Of a stretch of 64,000 nt of DNA, positions 36,908 to 46,340 are shown in pieces. The stretch is from Variovorax paradoxus. GTDB taxonomy: Bacteria > Pseudomonadota > Gammaproteobacteria > Burkholderiales > Burkholderiaceae_C. The position numbers were made by a program, and so were the translations under genes. Below the pieces are notes generated by a model. It was not told the DNA's origin. It ran no database searches and worked only from the letters and a program-made list of their open reading frames with translations. Each line of letters starts with the position of its first letter. The stretch's first letter is position 1. Where the stretch lies: positions 279,842 to 343,841 of the forward strand of contig NZ_JAGGNW010000012.1 of assembly GCF_018614875.1 (NCBI RefSeq), given 5' to 3'.

Positions 36908-37789
36908 ATGGAAAAACGCGTTCTATTCCGATCGGCATGGCTGCCATGGCTCCTGATCGCGCCACAGATGGCGGTGATCCTGGTGTTCTTCTTCTGGCCC
37001 GCGAGCCAGGCCATCTGGCAGTCGCTGCAGACCGAGGATGCCTTCGGCACCTCCACGGTCTTCGTCGGCCTGGAGAACTTCCAGACCCTGTTCGACGACC
37101 CGGCCTACATCGAGTCCTTCAAGGTCACGGCGCTCTTTTCGGTTCTGGTGGCTGGCAGCGGCATCGCGCTGTCGTTGATGCTGGCCATCTTCGCCGACCG
37201 CATCCTGCGCGGGAGCCTGTTCTACAAGACCTTCCTGATCATTCCTTACGCCGTGGCACCGGCCATTGCTGGCGTGCTGTGGGTGTTCATGTTCTCGCCG
37301 AGCATCGGCGTGGTGTCGTACTTTCTGCGCTACATGGGCATGGATTGGAACCACCTGCTCAACTCCAACCATGCTCTCACGCTGATCGTGGTGGCGGCCG
37401 TCTGGAAGCAGATCTCCTATAACTTCCTGTTCTTCCTGGCCGGCCTGCAGTCCATTCCCAAGTCGCTGATCGAGGCCGCCGCCATCGACGGCGCCGGGCC
37501 GCTGCGGCGCTTCATCACGATCCAGTTCCCGCTGCTGTCGCCCACCACCTTCTTCCTGCTGGTGATCAACGTGGTCTACGCCTTCTTCGACACCTTCGCG
37601 ATCGTGCATGCGACCACCGAAGGCGGGCCGGGGCGTGACACCGCAATCCTGGTCTACAAGGTCTGGCACGACGGCTTCAAGGCGCTGGACCTGGGCGGCT
37701 CGGCCGCGCAGTCGGTGGTGCTGATGGCGATCGTTGTCGTGCTGACGGTGATCCAGTTCCGCTACGTCGAAAAGAAGGTCCAGTACTGA
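36908..37789 (+). CDS. ugpA: sn-glycerol-3-phosphate ABC transporter permease UgpA
   Basis: The 293-residue inner-membrane permease has six helices and the MalF-type EAA loop ([24 protein letters not shown], about residues 193-216) that contacts the ATPase. [20 protein letters not shown] is the family N-terminus. It pairs with UgpE to form the channel. An untranslated 51 bases separate it from ugpE. Confidence 0.95.
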   Translation: MEKRVLFRSAWLPWLLIAPQMAVILVFFFWPASQAIWQSLQTEDAFGTSTVFVGLENFQTLFDDPAYIESFKVTALFSVLVAGSGIALSLMLAIFADRILRGSLFYKTFLIIPYAVAPAIAGVLWVFMFSPSIGVVSYFLRYMGMDWNHLLNSNHALTLIVVAAVWKQISYNFLFFLAGLQSIPKSLIEAAAIDGAGPLRRFITIQFPLLSPTTFFLLVINVVYAFFDTFAIVHATTEGGPGRDTAILVYKVWHDGFKALDLGGSAAQSVVLMAIVVVLTVIQFRYVEKKVQY

Positions 37790-37840
37790 TGGCCCTCCAA
37801 TCCCTCGCCTCTTCCCCCGCCCATTTTCGGAGGCAACACC

Positions 37841-38689
37841 ATGGTTGAACGCCGCCCCGGCCTCACGGTCCTGTCGCACGCGGTGCTGCTCCTGGGCATT
37901 GCCATCGTGGCCTTCCCCATCTACCTGGCCTTCGTCGCGTCCACCCACACCCGCGACGCGATCTTGCGGGTACCGATGCCGCTCCTGCCGGGCGGCCACA
38001 TGTTCGAGAACTACAGCTCCGCCTTGCTGGGCGCCGACACCCAGGGCGCGCGCGTGGTGGTGGGCCGCATGATGTGGATCAGCCTGGTCACGGCGCTGGT
38101 CATCAGCATCGGCAAGATCGCGATCTCGCTGCTGTCGGCCTTCGCCATCGTCTACTTCCGCTTTCCGTTCAAGAAGATCGTTTTCTGGATGATCTTCGTG
38201 ACCTTGATGCTGCCGGTGGAGGTGCGCATCCTGCCGACCTACAAGGTGCTGGCCGACCTCAACATGCTCAACACCTACGCGGGGCTGACGGTGCCGCTGA
38301 TAGCGTCGGCCACCGCCACCTTCCTGTTCCGGCAGTTCTTCCTGAGCGTGCCCGACGAACTGGTGGAGGCAGCCCGCATGGACGGCGCCGGGCCAATGCG
38401 CTTCTTCAAGGACATCCTGTTGCCGCTGTCCCAGACATCGATCGCCGCACTGTTCGTGATCCAGTTCATCTACGGCTGGAATCAGTACCTGTGGCCGCTG
38501 CTGGCCACCACCAGCGAGGACATGTATCCGGTGGTGATCGGCATCAAGCGAATGATCGCCTCGGGCGACGCCGCAGTGGACTGGAACCTGGTGATGGCCA
38601 CTGCCATCCTCGCGCTGGTGCCACCGGCTATCGTGGTGGTGGTGATGCAGCGCTGGTTCGTCAAGGGCCTGGTGGACACCGAGAAGTAA
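37841..38689 (+). CDS. ugpE: sn-glycerol-3-phosphate ABC transporter permease UgpE
   Basis: The 282-residue second permease is of the MalG type, with six helices and the EAA loop [23 protein letters not shown] (about residues 182-204). The C-terminal [13 protein letters not shown] is typical of sugar-type permeases. GGAGG in the gap precedes the ATG at 37841. It lies between ugpA and ugpC on the same strand. Confidence 0.95.
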   Translation: MVERRPGLTVLSHAVLLLGIAIVAFPIYLAFVASTHTRDAILRVPMPLLPGGHMFENYSSALLGADTQGARVVVGRMMWISLVTALVISIGKIAISLLSAFAIVYFRFPFKKIVFWMIFVTLMLPVEVRILPTYKVLADLNMLNTYAGLTVPLIASATATFLFRQFFLSVPDELVEAARMDGAGPMRFFKDILLPLSQTSIAALFVIQFIYGWNQYLWPLLATTSEDMYPVVIGIKRMIASGDAAVDWNLVMATAILALVPPAIVVVVMQRWFVKGLVDTEK

Positions 38690-38712
38690 TCGACAAAGAA
38701 GCAAACGACACA

Positions 38713-39720
<1,008 letters not shown>

Positions 39721-39723
39721 ACA

Positions 39724-40470
39724 ATGCCGGCGTTGAAACCCTGGCCCTATCCGCGCTGGATCGCGCACCGCGGCGCCGGCAGGCTGGCGCCCGAGAACAC
39801 ACTGGCCGCTTTCCGGCTTGGCGCAGCGCACGGCTTTCGCATGTTCGAGTGCGATGCGAAGCTCAGCGCCGACGGCGTGGTCTTTCTCATGCACGACGCC
39901 ACGCTGGAGCGCACCACCAACGGCCGCGGCACCGGCGGCGCACAGCCCTGGAGCGCGCTGTCGCAGCTCGACGCCGGCGGCTGGCATTCGCGCGCCTTCG
40001 CGGGCGAACCGCTCGCCACGCTGGAGAACCTGGCGCGCTTCTGCCTGGCCAACGGCCACCTGCTCAACATCGAGATCAAGCCCACGCCGGGCACCGAGCG
40101 CGCAACCGGCGAAGCGGTGGCGCGGCTGGCGGCCCGGCTGTGGCACGGCGCGGCCATTGCACCGCTGCTCAGCTCGTTCCAGGTGGAATCGCTGGCGGGA
40201 GCGAAGGCGGTTGAGCCCGAGCTGCCGCGCGGGCTCCTGCTCGACACGCTGCGGGACGGCTGGCTTGCCGCGGCCACCGGCCTCGATTGCGCCGCGGTGG
40301 TCTGCAACCACGCGCTCTGGGACGCTGGCACAGTGGCGCAGGTGCAAGGCGCTGGCATGCGCGCGCTGAGCTACACCGTCAATGACGAATGGGCCGCGCA
40401 GCGGCTCGTCGACCTGGGCACCGACGGCATCATCACCGACCGGGTCGACCTGTTCAGCCCGGCCGGCTGA
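39724..40470 (+). CDS. ugpQ: glycerophosphodiester phosphodiesterase
   Basis: The 248-residue cytosolic enzyme hydrolyses imported glycerophosphodiesters to glycerol-3-phosphate and an alcohol. The GDPD active site is visible as IAHRGAGRLAPENTLAAF (catalytic His), ECDAKLSADG, LMHDATLERTTNG and NIEIKP with the metal ligands. It is the last gene of the ugp operon (three bases after ugpC), so transport and hydrolysis are coupled. GpsA at the other end of the window makes the same glycerol-3-phosphate. Confidence 0.95.
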   Translation: MPALKPWPYPRWIAHRGAGRLAPENTLAAFRLGAAHGFRMFECDAKLSADGVVFLMHDATLERTTNGRGTGGAQPWSALSQLDAGGWHSRAFAGEPLATLENLARFCLANGHLLNIEIKPTPGTERATGEAVARLAARLWHGAAIAPLLSSFQVESLAGAKAVEPELPRGLLLDTLRDGWLAAATGLDCAAVVCNHALWDAGTVAQVQGAGMRALSYTVNDEWAAQRLVDLGTDGIITDRVDLFSPAG

Positions 40471-40526
40471 GCGCCTTGCCGCCGCGGCCCGACACACGCT
40501 GTCACGCGCCTCGCCGGAGGCCGGAA

Positions 40527-42980
40527 ATGGCGCCTTCTATGATGGCAGCCATGAGTCCGATCCCCCGCCTGATGGCTTTTTGCCTCGCTGCCCTGCTGCT
40601 GTGCGGAGCGGCGACGGCGCAGCCGGGCAGCAGCGGCAGCACCATCGCCGCCGCCGGCACGGCCGCGGCGCCGGCGCCCGAACCCACCGTGGCCGAGCTG
40701 CGCCAGCAGCTCACGAAGATCACCGCCGACGCCGAATCCACCGAGGACACGCGCCAGCTGCTGGCGCAGATCAACGAGATCGGCACGCAGGCCGACAAGT
40801 TCGTGGCCGCACGCACCGGCGAACTGGCCGACCTGAACGCCCGCCTCGGCGAACTTGGCAATCCGCCGGCCGCGGGCGCCACCGAAGCCCCCGACATCAC
40901 GCGCCAGCGCGCCCGGCTGACCAAGGAACGCAACGCGCTCGATGCCGACATCCGGCTGGCACGGCTGCTGTCCATCGACGTGCGGCAGCGCGGCGCCGAT
41001 CTGGTGACGCAGCGCCGGGCGCTTTTCGAGGCGCAGATCACCGAGCGCGCGGCCTCGCCGCTCGGCGGCGAGTTCTGGCGCGATCTGCAGGACGCATGGC
41101 CGAACGATCTGGAGCGCCTGAAGGCGATGGTGTCCGGCCTGCGCGACGGATTCGCGCAAGCCATGCAGCAGGGGCCCCGGATGGCGGTGCTGTGGGCGCT
41201 GGTCCTGGCGGTGCTGTTCGCGGTGCTCGGCACCTGGGTGGCCGAGCATCTGCTGACGCGGATCGCCGCGCGGCTGCTGCCGGCGGGGCGGCTGCGGCGT
41301 TCGCTGCTGGTGATTGCCATCGTGGCGAGCCATGTGCTGCTGGTGGCCATGGCGGCGCACGGGTTCGTGTGGGTGCTGGAGGAATACGCCACCTGGGAGC
41401 CGCAGGCACGCAAGGCGATGCGTTCGATGGCGCAGGCGCTGGTGTTCATGGCCTTCGTCATCGGGCTGGGCCGCGGGTTGCTGGCCACCGGCCGCCCATC
41501 GTGGCGGCTGCCGCCGATTCCTGATGCCATGGCCACGCGCCTGGCCGCGCTGCCGTGGCTGGTCGCGCTGGTGGCCGCGCTGGCATGGGCGCCGGTGGAG
41601 ATCAATGCGCTGGTGGAAGCGAGCTTTGCGGCCGTGGTTGCCACGCACGTGCTGACGGCGCTGGTGCTCACCGCCCTGGTCGGCGCGGTGCTCCACCGGC
41701 TGAAGCCGCTGCGCGCCGACGCGCCGGACGCCGGCCTGCCCGAGCGGCCGATGTGGGTGGGCCTGCTGGTGGCCTGCATCGGCGTGCTGATGGTGGCCAT
41801 CTGGGTGCTGGTGGCCCTGGGCTACGTGGCGCTCGCGAGCTTCCTGGCCTCGCAGCTCACCTGGAGCGGCATCGTCGCCGCCGCCTTCTACGTGCTGTTC
41901 AAGTTTGCCGACGACGTCTTCATGGCCGGCGTGTCGTCGCGCAGCAGCTTCGGCCAGCGGCTGCAGAAGAGCTTCGGGCTTGCGCCGCAGACGCTCGATC
42001 AGGCCGCGACGGTGCTTTCCGGCCTGAGCCGGGTGGCGCTGTTCTTCTACATGCTGATTGCGCTCGCGGCGCCCCTGGGCACCGGGCCCAGCGAGGTGTT
42101 CCAGCGCAGCGGAAAGTTCGGCACCGGCGTGAAGGTGGGCGAGTTCCAGCTGGTGCCGGGCGCCATCCTGAGCGCCGTGGCCGTGGCGGTGGTCGGCTTC
42201 ATCGTGCTCAGGGTCTTCAAGCGCTGGCTCGCGCGCAGCTACCTGCCCAGCACGCAGTTCGAGCCGGGCATGCAGAGCTCGATCACCACGCTGCTCGGCT
42301 ATGTGGGCGGCATCCTGGTGATCGCGTTCTCGCTCTCGGCGCTGGGCATCGGCATCGAGCGCATTGCGTGGGTGGCCAGCGCGCTGTCGGTGGGCATCGG
42401 CTTCGGCCTGCAGGCCATCGTGCAGAACTTCATCTCGGGCCTCATCCTGCTGGCCGAGCAGCCGGTGAAGGTGGGCGACTGGGTGGTGCTGGGCACCACC
42501 GAGGGCGACGTGCGGCGCATCAACGTGCGCGCCACGGAGATCCAGCTGGGAGACCGCTCGACGTTGATCGTGCCCAACTCCGAGTTCATCACGAAGACCG
42601 TGCGCAACATGACGCTGGCCAACGCGGAAGGCCGGGTGCTCATCCGGCTGCCGATGCCGCTGACCACCGACGCGCACCGCGTGCGCGAGCTCATCCTGGA
42701 AGCATGCCGCGCGCACGAAAGCGTGCTGGAGACGCCGGCGCCTTCGCTCACGCTCGAAGGCATCGAGGGCAGCCTGCTGATGTTCCAAGCCATTGCCTAT
42801 GTGCCGAGCCCGCGCCTCGCGGGCAGCGTGCGCAGCGACCTGCTGTTCACCATCCTCGAGCGCCTGAACGCGGAGCAGCTGCCGCTGGCACCGTATGCGG
42901 CGGCACCCCTGCCGGCACCTGCACTTGCGCCGGCACCGGCTGCCACCGACGGCGCCGGACCGGCCGCCACTGCGGTCTAA
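40527..42980 (+). CDS. mechanosensitive ion channel (MscS family, with DUF3772-like N-domain)
   Basis: The 817-residue protein has a signal peptide, a periplasmic coiled-coil/DUF3772-like region (about 50-215), about ten membrane helices and a C-terminal MscS core. The pore-lining helix ALSVGIGFGLQAIVQNFISGLILLAEQ and the beta domain VKVGDWVVLGTTEGDVRRINVRATEIQ are clear (about 615-670). Large MscS homologues of this type (MscK or MscM class) protect against osmotic downshift. The ATG at 40527 follows GGAGG at 40516-40520; ATGs at 40539, 40542 and 40551 are alternatives. The C-terminal tail is Ala/Pro rich. Confidence 0.88.
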   Translation: MAPSMMAAMSPIPRLMAFCLAALLLCGAATAQPGSSGSTIAAAGTAAAPAPEPTVAELRQQLTKITADAESTEDTRQLLAQINEIGTQADKFVAARTGELADLNARLGELGNPPAAGATEAPDITRQRARLTKERNALDADIRLARLLSIDVRQRGADLVTQRRALFEAQITERAASPLGGEFWRDLQDAWPNDLERLKAMVSGLRDGFAQAMQQGPRMAVLWALVLAVLFAVLGTWVAEHLLTRIAARLLPAGRLRRSLLVIAIVASHVLLVAMAAHGFVWVLEEYATWEPQARKAMRSMAQALVFMAFVIGLGRGLLATGRPSWRLPPIPDAMATRLAALPWLVALVAALAWAPVEINALVEASFAAVVATHVLTALVLTALVGAVLHRLKPLRADAPDAGLPERPMWVGLLVACIGVLMVAIWVLVALGYVALASFLASQLTWSGIVAAAFYVLFKFADDVFMAGVSSRSSFGQRLQKSFGLAPQTLDQAATVLSGLSRVALFFYMLIALAAPLGTGPSEVFQRSGKFGTGVKVGEFQLVPGAILSAVAVAVVGFIVLRVFKRWLARSYLPSTQFEPGMQSSITTLLGYVGGILVIAFSLSALGIGIERIAWVASALSVGIGFGLQAIVQNFISGLILLAEQPVKVGDWVVLGTTEGDVRRINVRATEIQLGDRSTLIVPNSEFITKTVRNMTLANAEGRVLIRLPMPLTTDAHRVRELILEACRAHESVLETPAPSLTLEGIEGSLLMFQAIAYVPSPRLAGSVRSDLLFTILERLNAEQLPLAPYAAAPLPAPALAPAPAATDGAGPAATAV

Positions 42981-43104
42981 AACGCCACCGATCGTCCAAG
43001 CAGCGGGCAAATGCCCGCGCTGATCGATCAATTGTCCGGAGGCCTGAAAACGAACAATCAGCCATGAGCAGGCGAGCTGTCGCCAACGCTCGCCCGGAGC
43101 ATCA

Positions 43105-44250
43105 ATGGCTGAAGAAAGCGACCTCGAAAAAACCGAACCCGCCTCGCCGCAGCGCCTTGAAAAGGCGCGCGAGGGAGGGGACGTTGCCCGGTCGCGCGAG
43201 CTGGCCACCTTTGTCCTGCTGAGCACCGCCGTCGCCGGCCTCTGGCTCACGGCGGGCTCGCTCGGCGCCACGTTGCGCGGTGCCCTGGCCCAGGGCCTGC
43301 ACTTCGACCGGGCCACCGCATTCGATCCTTCCCACATGCTGGCGCGTGCCGGGCTCATGGGCCAGGAAGCGCTGCTCGCGCTGGCGCCGCTGTTCGGCAT
43401 GCTGCTGGTCGCGGCCGTGGCGGCTCCCCTGATGCTCGGCGGCTGGCTGCTCTCGACCAAGGCCCTCGCTCCCAAGTTCAGCAAGCTCGATCCGATTGCC
43501 GGCATCGGCCGCATGTTCTCGGCGCAGTCGCTTTCGGAACTGCTCAAGGCGCTGGCCAAGTCGGTGCTGATCGGCGGCGTGGCCTGGCTGGTGATCATGG
43601 ACAACATGGACGAGGTCACGGCGCTCATGGCGCAGTCGGAGCGCGCCGCGCTGCCGCAGATGATCGTCCTGGTGGCGCACAACTGCGCGCTGATTGCCGC
43701 CACGCTGCTGCTGGTGGCGCTCGTGGACGTTCCCTACCAGCTGTGGAGCTACCACCGCAAGCTGCGCATGTCGCGCGAAGACCTGCGCCAGGAGCACAAG
43801 GAAAGCGAGGGCGACCCGCACGTCAAGGCGCGCATCCGCCGCCAGCAACAGCAGACGGCGCGCCGCCGGATGATGTCCGAAGTGCCCAAGGCCGACATCG
43901 TGGTGACCAACCCCACGCACTTCGCGGTGGCGCTGAAGTACGTCGACCAGGACATGCGGGCGCCGCGCGTGGTGGCCAAGGGCAGCGACCTGGTGGCCGC
44001 GCGCATCCGCGAGATCGCGCGCGAGAACAAGGTCGCGATCCTGGAGGCGCCGCCGCTCACGCGTGCGCTGTTCAAGCACACCCGGCTCGGCGATGAGATC
44101 CCGGCCGGCCTCTACACCGCGGTGGCCGAGGTGCTGGCCTGGGTCTACCAGCTCAAGCGCTGGCAAAGCGAAGGCGGCGAAGCGCCGCGCACGCCGGTCG
44201 ACCTGCCGATTCCCGAATCGCTCGAATACTCGCCGAAGGCCGCCGCATGA
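43105..44250 (+). CDS. flhB: flagellar export protein FlhB
   Basis: The 381-residue inner-membrane protein sets substrate specificity of the flagellar type III export gate. Four membrane helices are followed by a cytoplasmic domain with the self-cleavage site NPTH (in VVTNPTHFAVALKY, about residue 269), which cuts between Asn and Pro. The N-terminal DLEKTEPASPQRLEKAREGG is canonical. It begins a tightly coupled operon and overlaps flhA by four bases. Bases 42981-43104 upstream hold no gene and should contain the promoter. Confidence 0.96.
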   Translation: MAEESDLEKTEPASPQRLEKAREGGDVARSRELATFVLLSTAVAGLWLTAGSLGATLRGALAQGLHFDRATAFDPSHMLARAGLMGQEALLALAPLFGMLLVAAVAAPLMLGGWLLSTKALAPKFSKLDPIAGIGRMFSAQSLSELLKALAKSVLIGGVAWLVIMDNMDEVTALMAQSERAALPQMIVLVAHNCALIAATLLLVALVDVPYQLWSYHRKLRMSREDLRQEHKESEGDPHVKARIRRQQQQTARRRMMSEVPKADIVVTNPTHFAVALKYVDQDMRAPRVVAKGSDLVAARIREIARENKVAILEAPPLTRALFKHTRLGDEIPAGLYTAVAEVLAWVYQLKRWQSEGGEAPRTPVDLPIPESLEYSPKAAA

Positions 44251-46340
44251 ACGCGATGGCCACCCTGACGCGCCTGCAGTCGCAACTGTTCTCCGGCACC
44301 CAGTGGAAGGGCCTCGCCGGTCCGGTGCTGATCGTGCTGATCCTGAGCATGATGGTGCTGCCGCTGCCGCCCTTCCTGCTCGACCTGCTGTTCACCTTCA
44401 ACATCGCGATGTCGGTGATGGTGCTGCTGGTGAGCATGTACACCATGAAGGCGCTGGACTTCGCGGCCTTCCCGGCGGTGCTGCTGTTCTCCACGCTGCT
44501 GCGCCTGTCGCTCAACGTGGCATCGACGCGCGTGGTGCTGATGCACGGCCACACCGGACCGGACGCGGCGGGCAAGGTGATCGAGGCCTTCGGCCACTTC
44601 CTGGTCGGCGGCAACTTCGCGGTCGGCGTGATGGTGTTCATCATCCTGGTGCTGATCAACTTCATGGTGATCACCAAGGGCGCGGGGCGCATCGCCGAGG
44701 TTGGCGCGCGCTTCATGCTCGATGCGATGCCGGGCAAGCAGATGGCGATCGACGCCGACCTGAACGCCGGACTGATCGGCGAGGACGTGGCGCGCAAGCG
44801 CCGCCAGGAAGTGGCGCAGGAAGCCGACTTCTACGGCTCGATGGACGGCGCCAGCAAGTTCGTGCGCGGCGACGCCGTTGCCGGCCTGCTGATCATGGTG
44901 ATCAACATCATCGGCGGCCTGGTGGTGGGCATGCTTCAGCACGGGCTGGACTTCGGCACCGCCGGCACCACTTACACGCTGCTGGCCATCGGCGACGGCC
45001 TGGTGGCGCAGATTCCGGCCTTGGTGATCTCGACCGCCGCCGGCGTCATCGTCTCGCGCGTCACCACCGACGAAGACGTCGGCCGCCAGCTGACGGGGCA
45101 GTTGTTCTCCAATCCCCAGGTGCTCTTTCTCACGGCCGGCCTGATCGGCCTGATGGGAATGATCCCCGGCATGCCGAACCTGGCTTTCCTGCTGATCGCG
45201 GGCAGCCTGACGTGGCTGGGCCGGCGCATTCTCAAGCGTGCGCCGCAGGCTGCCGCCGAACAGGCCGCCGCAGCCCAGGCCGCGGCCGCACCGGTGGCCG
45301 AAGCGCCCGAAGCGACATGGGACGACGTGGCGCTGGTCGACCCGCTCGGCATGGAGGTCGGCTACCGGCTGATTCCGCTGGTGGACCAGACGCAGAACGG
45401 CGAGCTGCTGGGCCGCATCAAGAGCATCCGCAAGAAGGTGGCCCAGGAGCTCGGCTTCCTGGCGCCGGTGGTCCACATCCGCGACAACCTGGAGATTCCG
45501 CCCAACACCTACGTGATCAGCCTGAAGGGCGTCGAGATCGGCCGCGGCGAGGCCTTTCCCAACCAGTGGATGGCCATCAACCCCGGCCAGGTGAGCGGCA
45601 CCCTGCCCGGCACGCCGACGCAGGACCCGGCCTTCCACCTGCCCGCGGTATGGATCGACGCCGGCCTGCGCCAGGAGGCGCAGGTGCTCGGCTACACGGT
45701 GGTCGATGCCTGCACGGTCATGGCCACGCATCTGAACCACCTGATCCAGACCCACGCCGCCGAGCTGCTCGGCCGCCAGGAAGTGCAGCAGCTGCTCGAC
45801 CAGATCGGCAAGAGCGCGCCCAAGCTCACCGAGGACCTGGTGCCCAAGATCATCTCGCTGAGCACGCTGCACAAGGTGCTGCAGAACCTGCTCGACGAAG
45901 AGGTGCCGATCCGGGACATGCGCACCATCCTCGACGTGATGGCCGAGCATGCGCCCACCGTCAAGGACGCCGCCGAACTCACCTCGCTCACACGCCTGGC
46001 GCTCGGCCGCGCGATCACGCAACAGCTGTTCCCGGGCGATTCCGAACTGCAGGTGATCGGCCTGGACGGCGCGCTCGACGGCGTGCTGCAGCAGGCGCTT
46101 GCCAACAACAACGGCATCGAGCCGGGCCTGGCCAACAGCCTGATGCAGCAGACCCGCGCCGCCATCGCGCGCCAGGAGCAGCTGGGTCTGGCACCGGTGC
46201 TGGTCGTCCAGCATTCGCTGCGCGTGCTGCTCTCGCGCTTCCTGCGCCGCAGCTTCCGGCAGCTCAAGGTTCTCTCGCATGCGGAGATTCCTGACACCCG
46301 CAACATCAAGATCACCGCCACCATCGGAGGAAGAGTTTGA
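44247..46340 (+). CDS. flhA: flagellar export protein FlhA
   Basis: The 697-residue export-gate protein has about eight membrane helices in the N-terminal half and a large cytoplasmic domain that receives chaperone-substrate complexes. The FHIPEP signature region appears as VASTRVVLMHGH...GKVIEAFGHFLVGGN, and FMLDAMPGKQMAIDADLNAG is present. It couples to flhB and flhF by 4-base overlaps at both ends. Presence of fliA, cheY and flhF shows this is flagellar and not a virulence-type secretion gene. Confidence 0.97.
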   Translation: MNAMATLTRLQSQLFSGTQWKGLAGPVLIVLILSMMVLPLPPFLLDLLFTFNIAMSVMVLLVSMYTMKALDFAAFPAVLLFSTLLRLSLNVASTRVVLMHGHTGPDAAGKVIEAFGHFLVGGNFAVGVMVFIILVLINFMVITKGAGRIAEVGARFMLDAMPGKQMAIDADLNAGLIGEDVARKRRQEVAQEADFYGSMDGASKFVRGDAVAGLLIMVINIIGGLVVGMLQHGLDFGTAGTTYTLLAIGDGLVAQIPALVISTAAGVIVSRVTTDEDVGRQLTGQLFSNPQVLFLTAGLIGLMGMIPGMPNLAFLLIAGSLTWLGRRILKRAPQAAAEQAAAAQAAAAPVAEAPEATWDDVALVDPLGMEVGYRLIPLVDQTQNGELLGRIKSIRKKVAQELGFLAPVVHIRDNLEIPPNTYVISLKGVEIGRGEAFPNQWMAINPGQVSGTLPGTPTQDPAFHLPAVWIDAGLRQEAQVLGYTVVDACTVMATHLNHLIQTHAAELLGRQEVQQLLDQIGKSAPKLTEDLVPKIISLSTLHKVLQNLLDEEVPIRDMRTILDVMAEHAPTVKDAAELTSLTRLALGRAITQQLFPGDSELQVIGLDGALDGVLQQALANNNGIEPGLANSLMQQTRAAIARQEQLGLAPVLVVQHSLRVLLSRFLRRSFRQLKVLSHAEIPDTRNIKITATIGGRV

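Noticed and set aside
43105..46340. Possible virulence type III secretion genes (FlhB/FlhA homologues)
   Set aside because: flhF, flhG, fliA and the full che set next to them show a flagellar operon.
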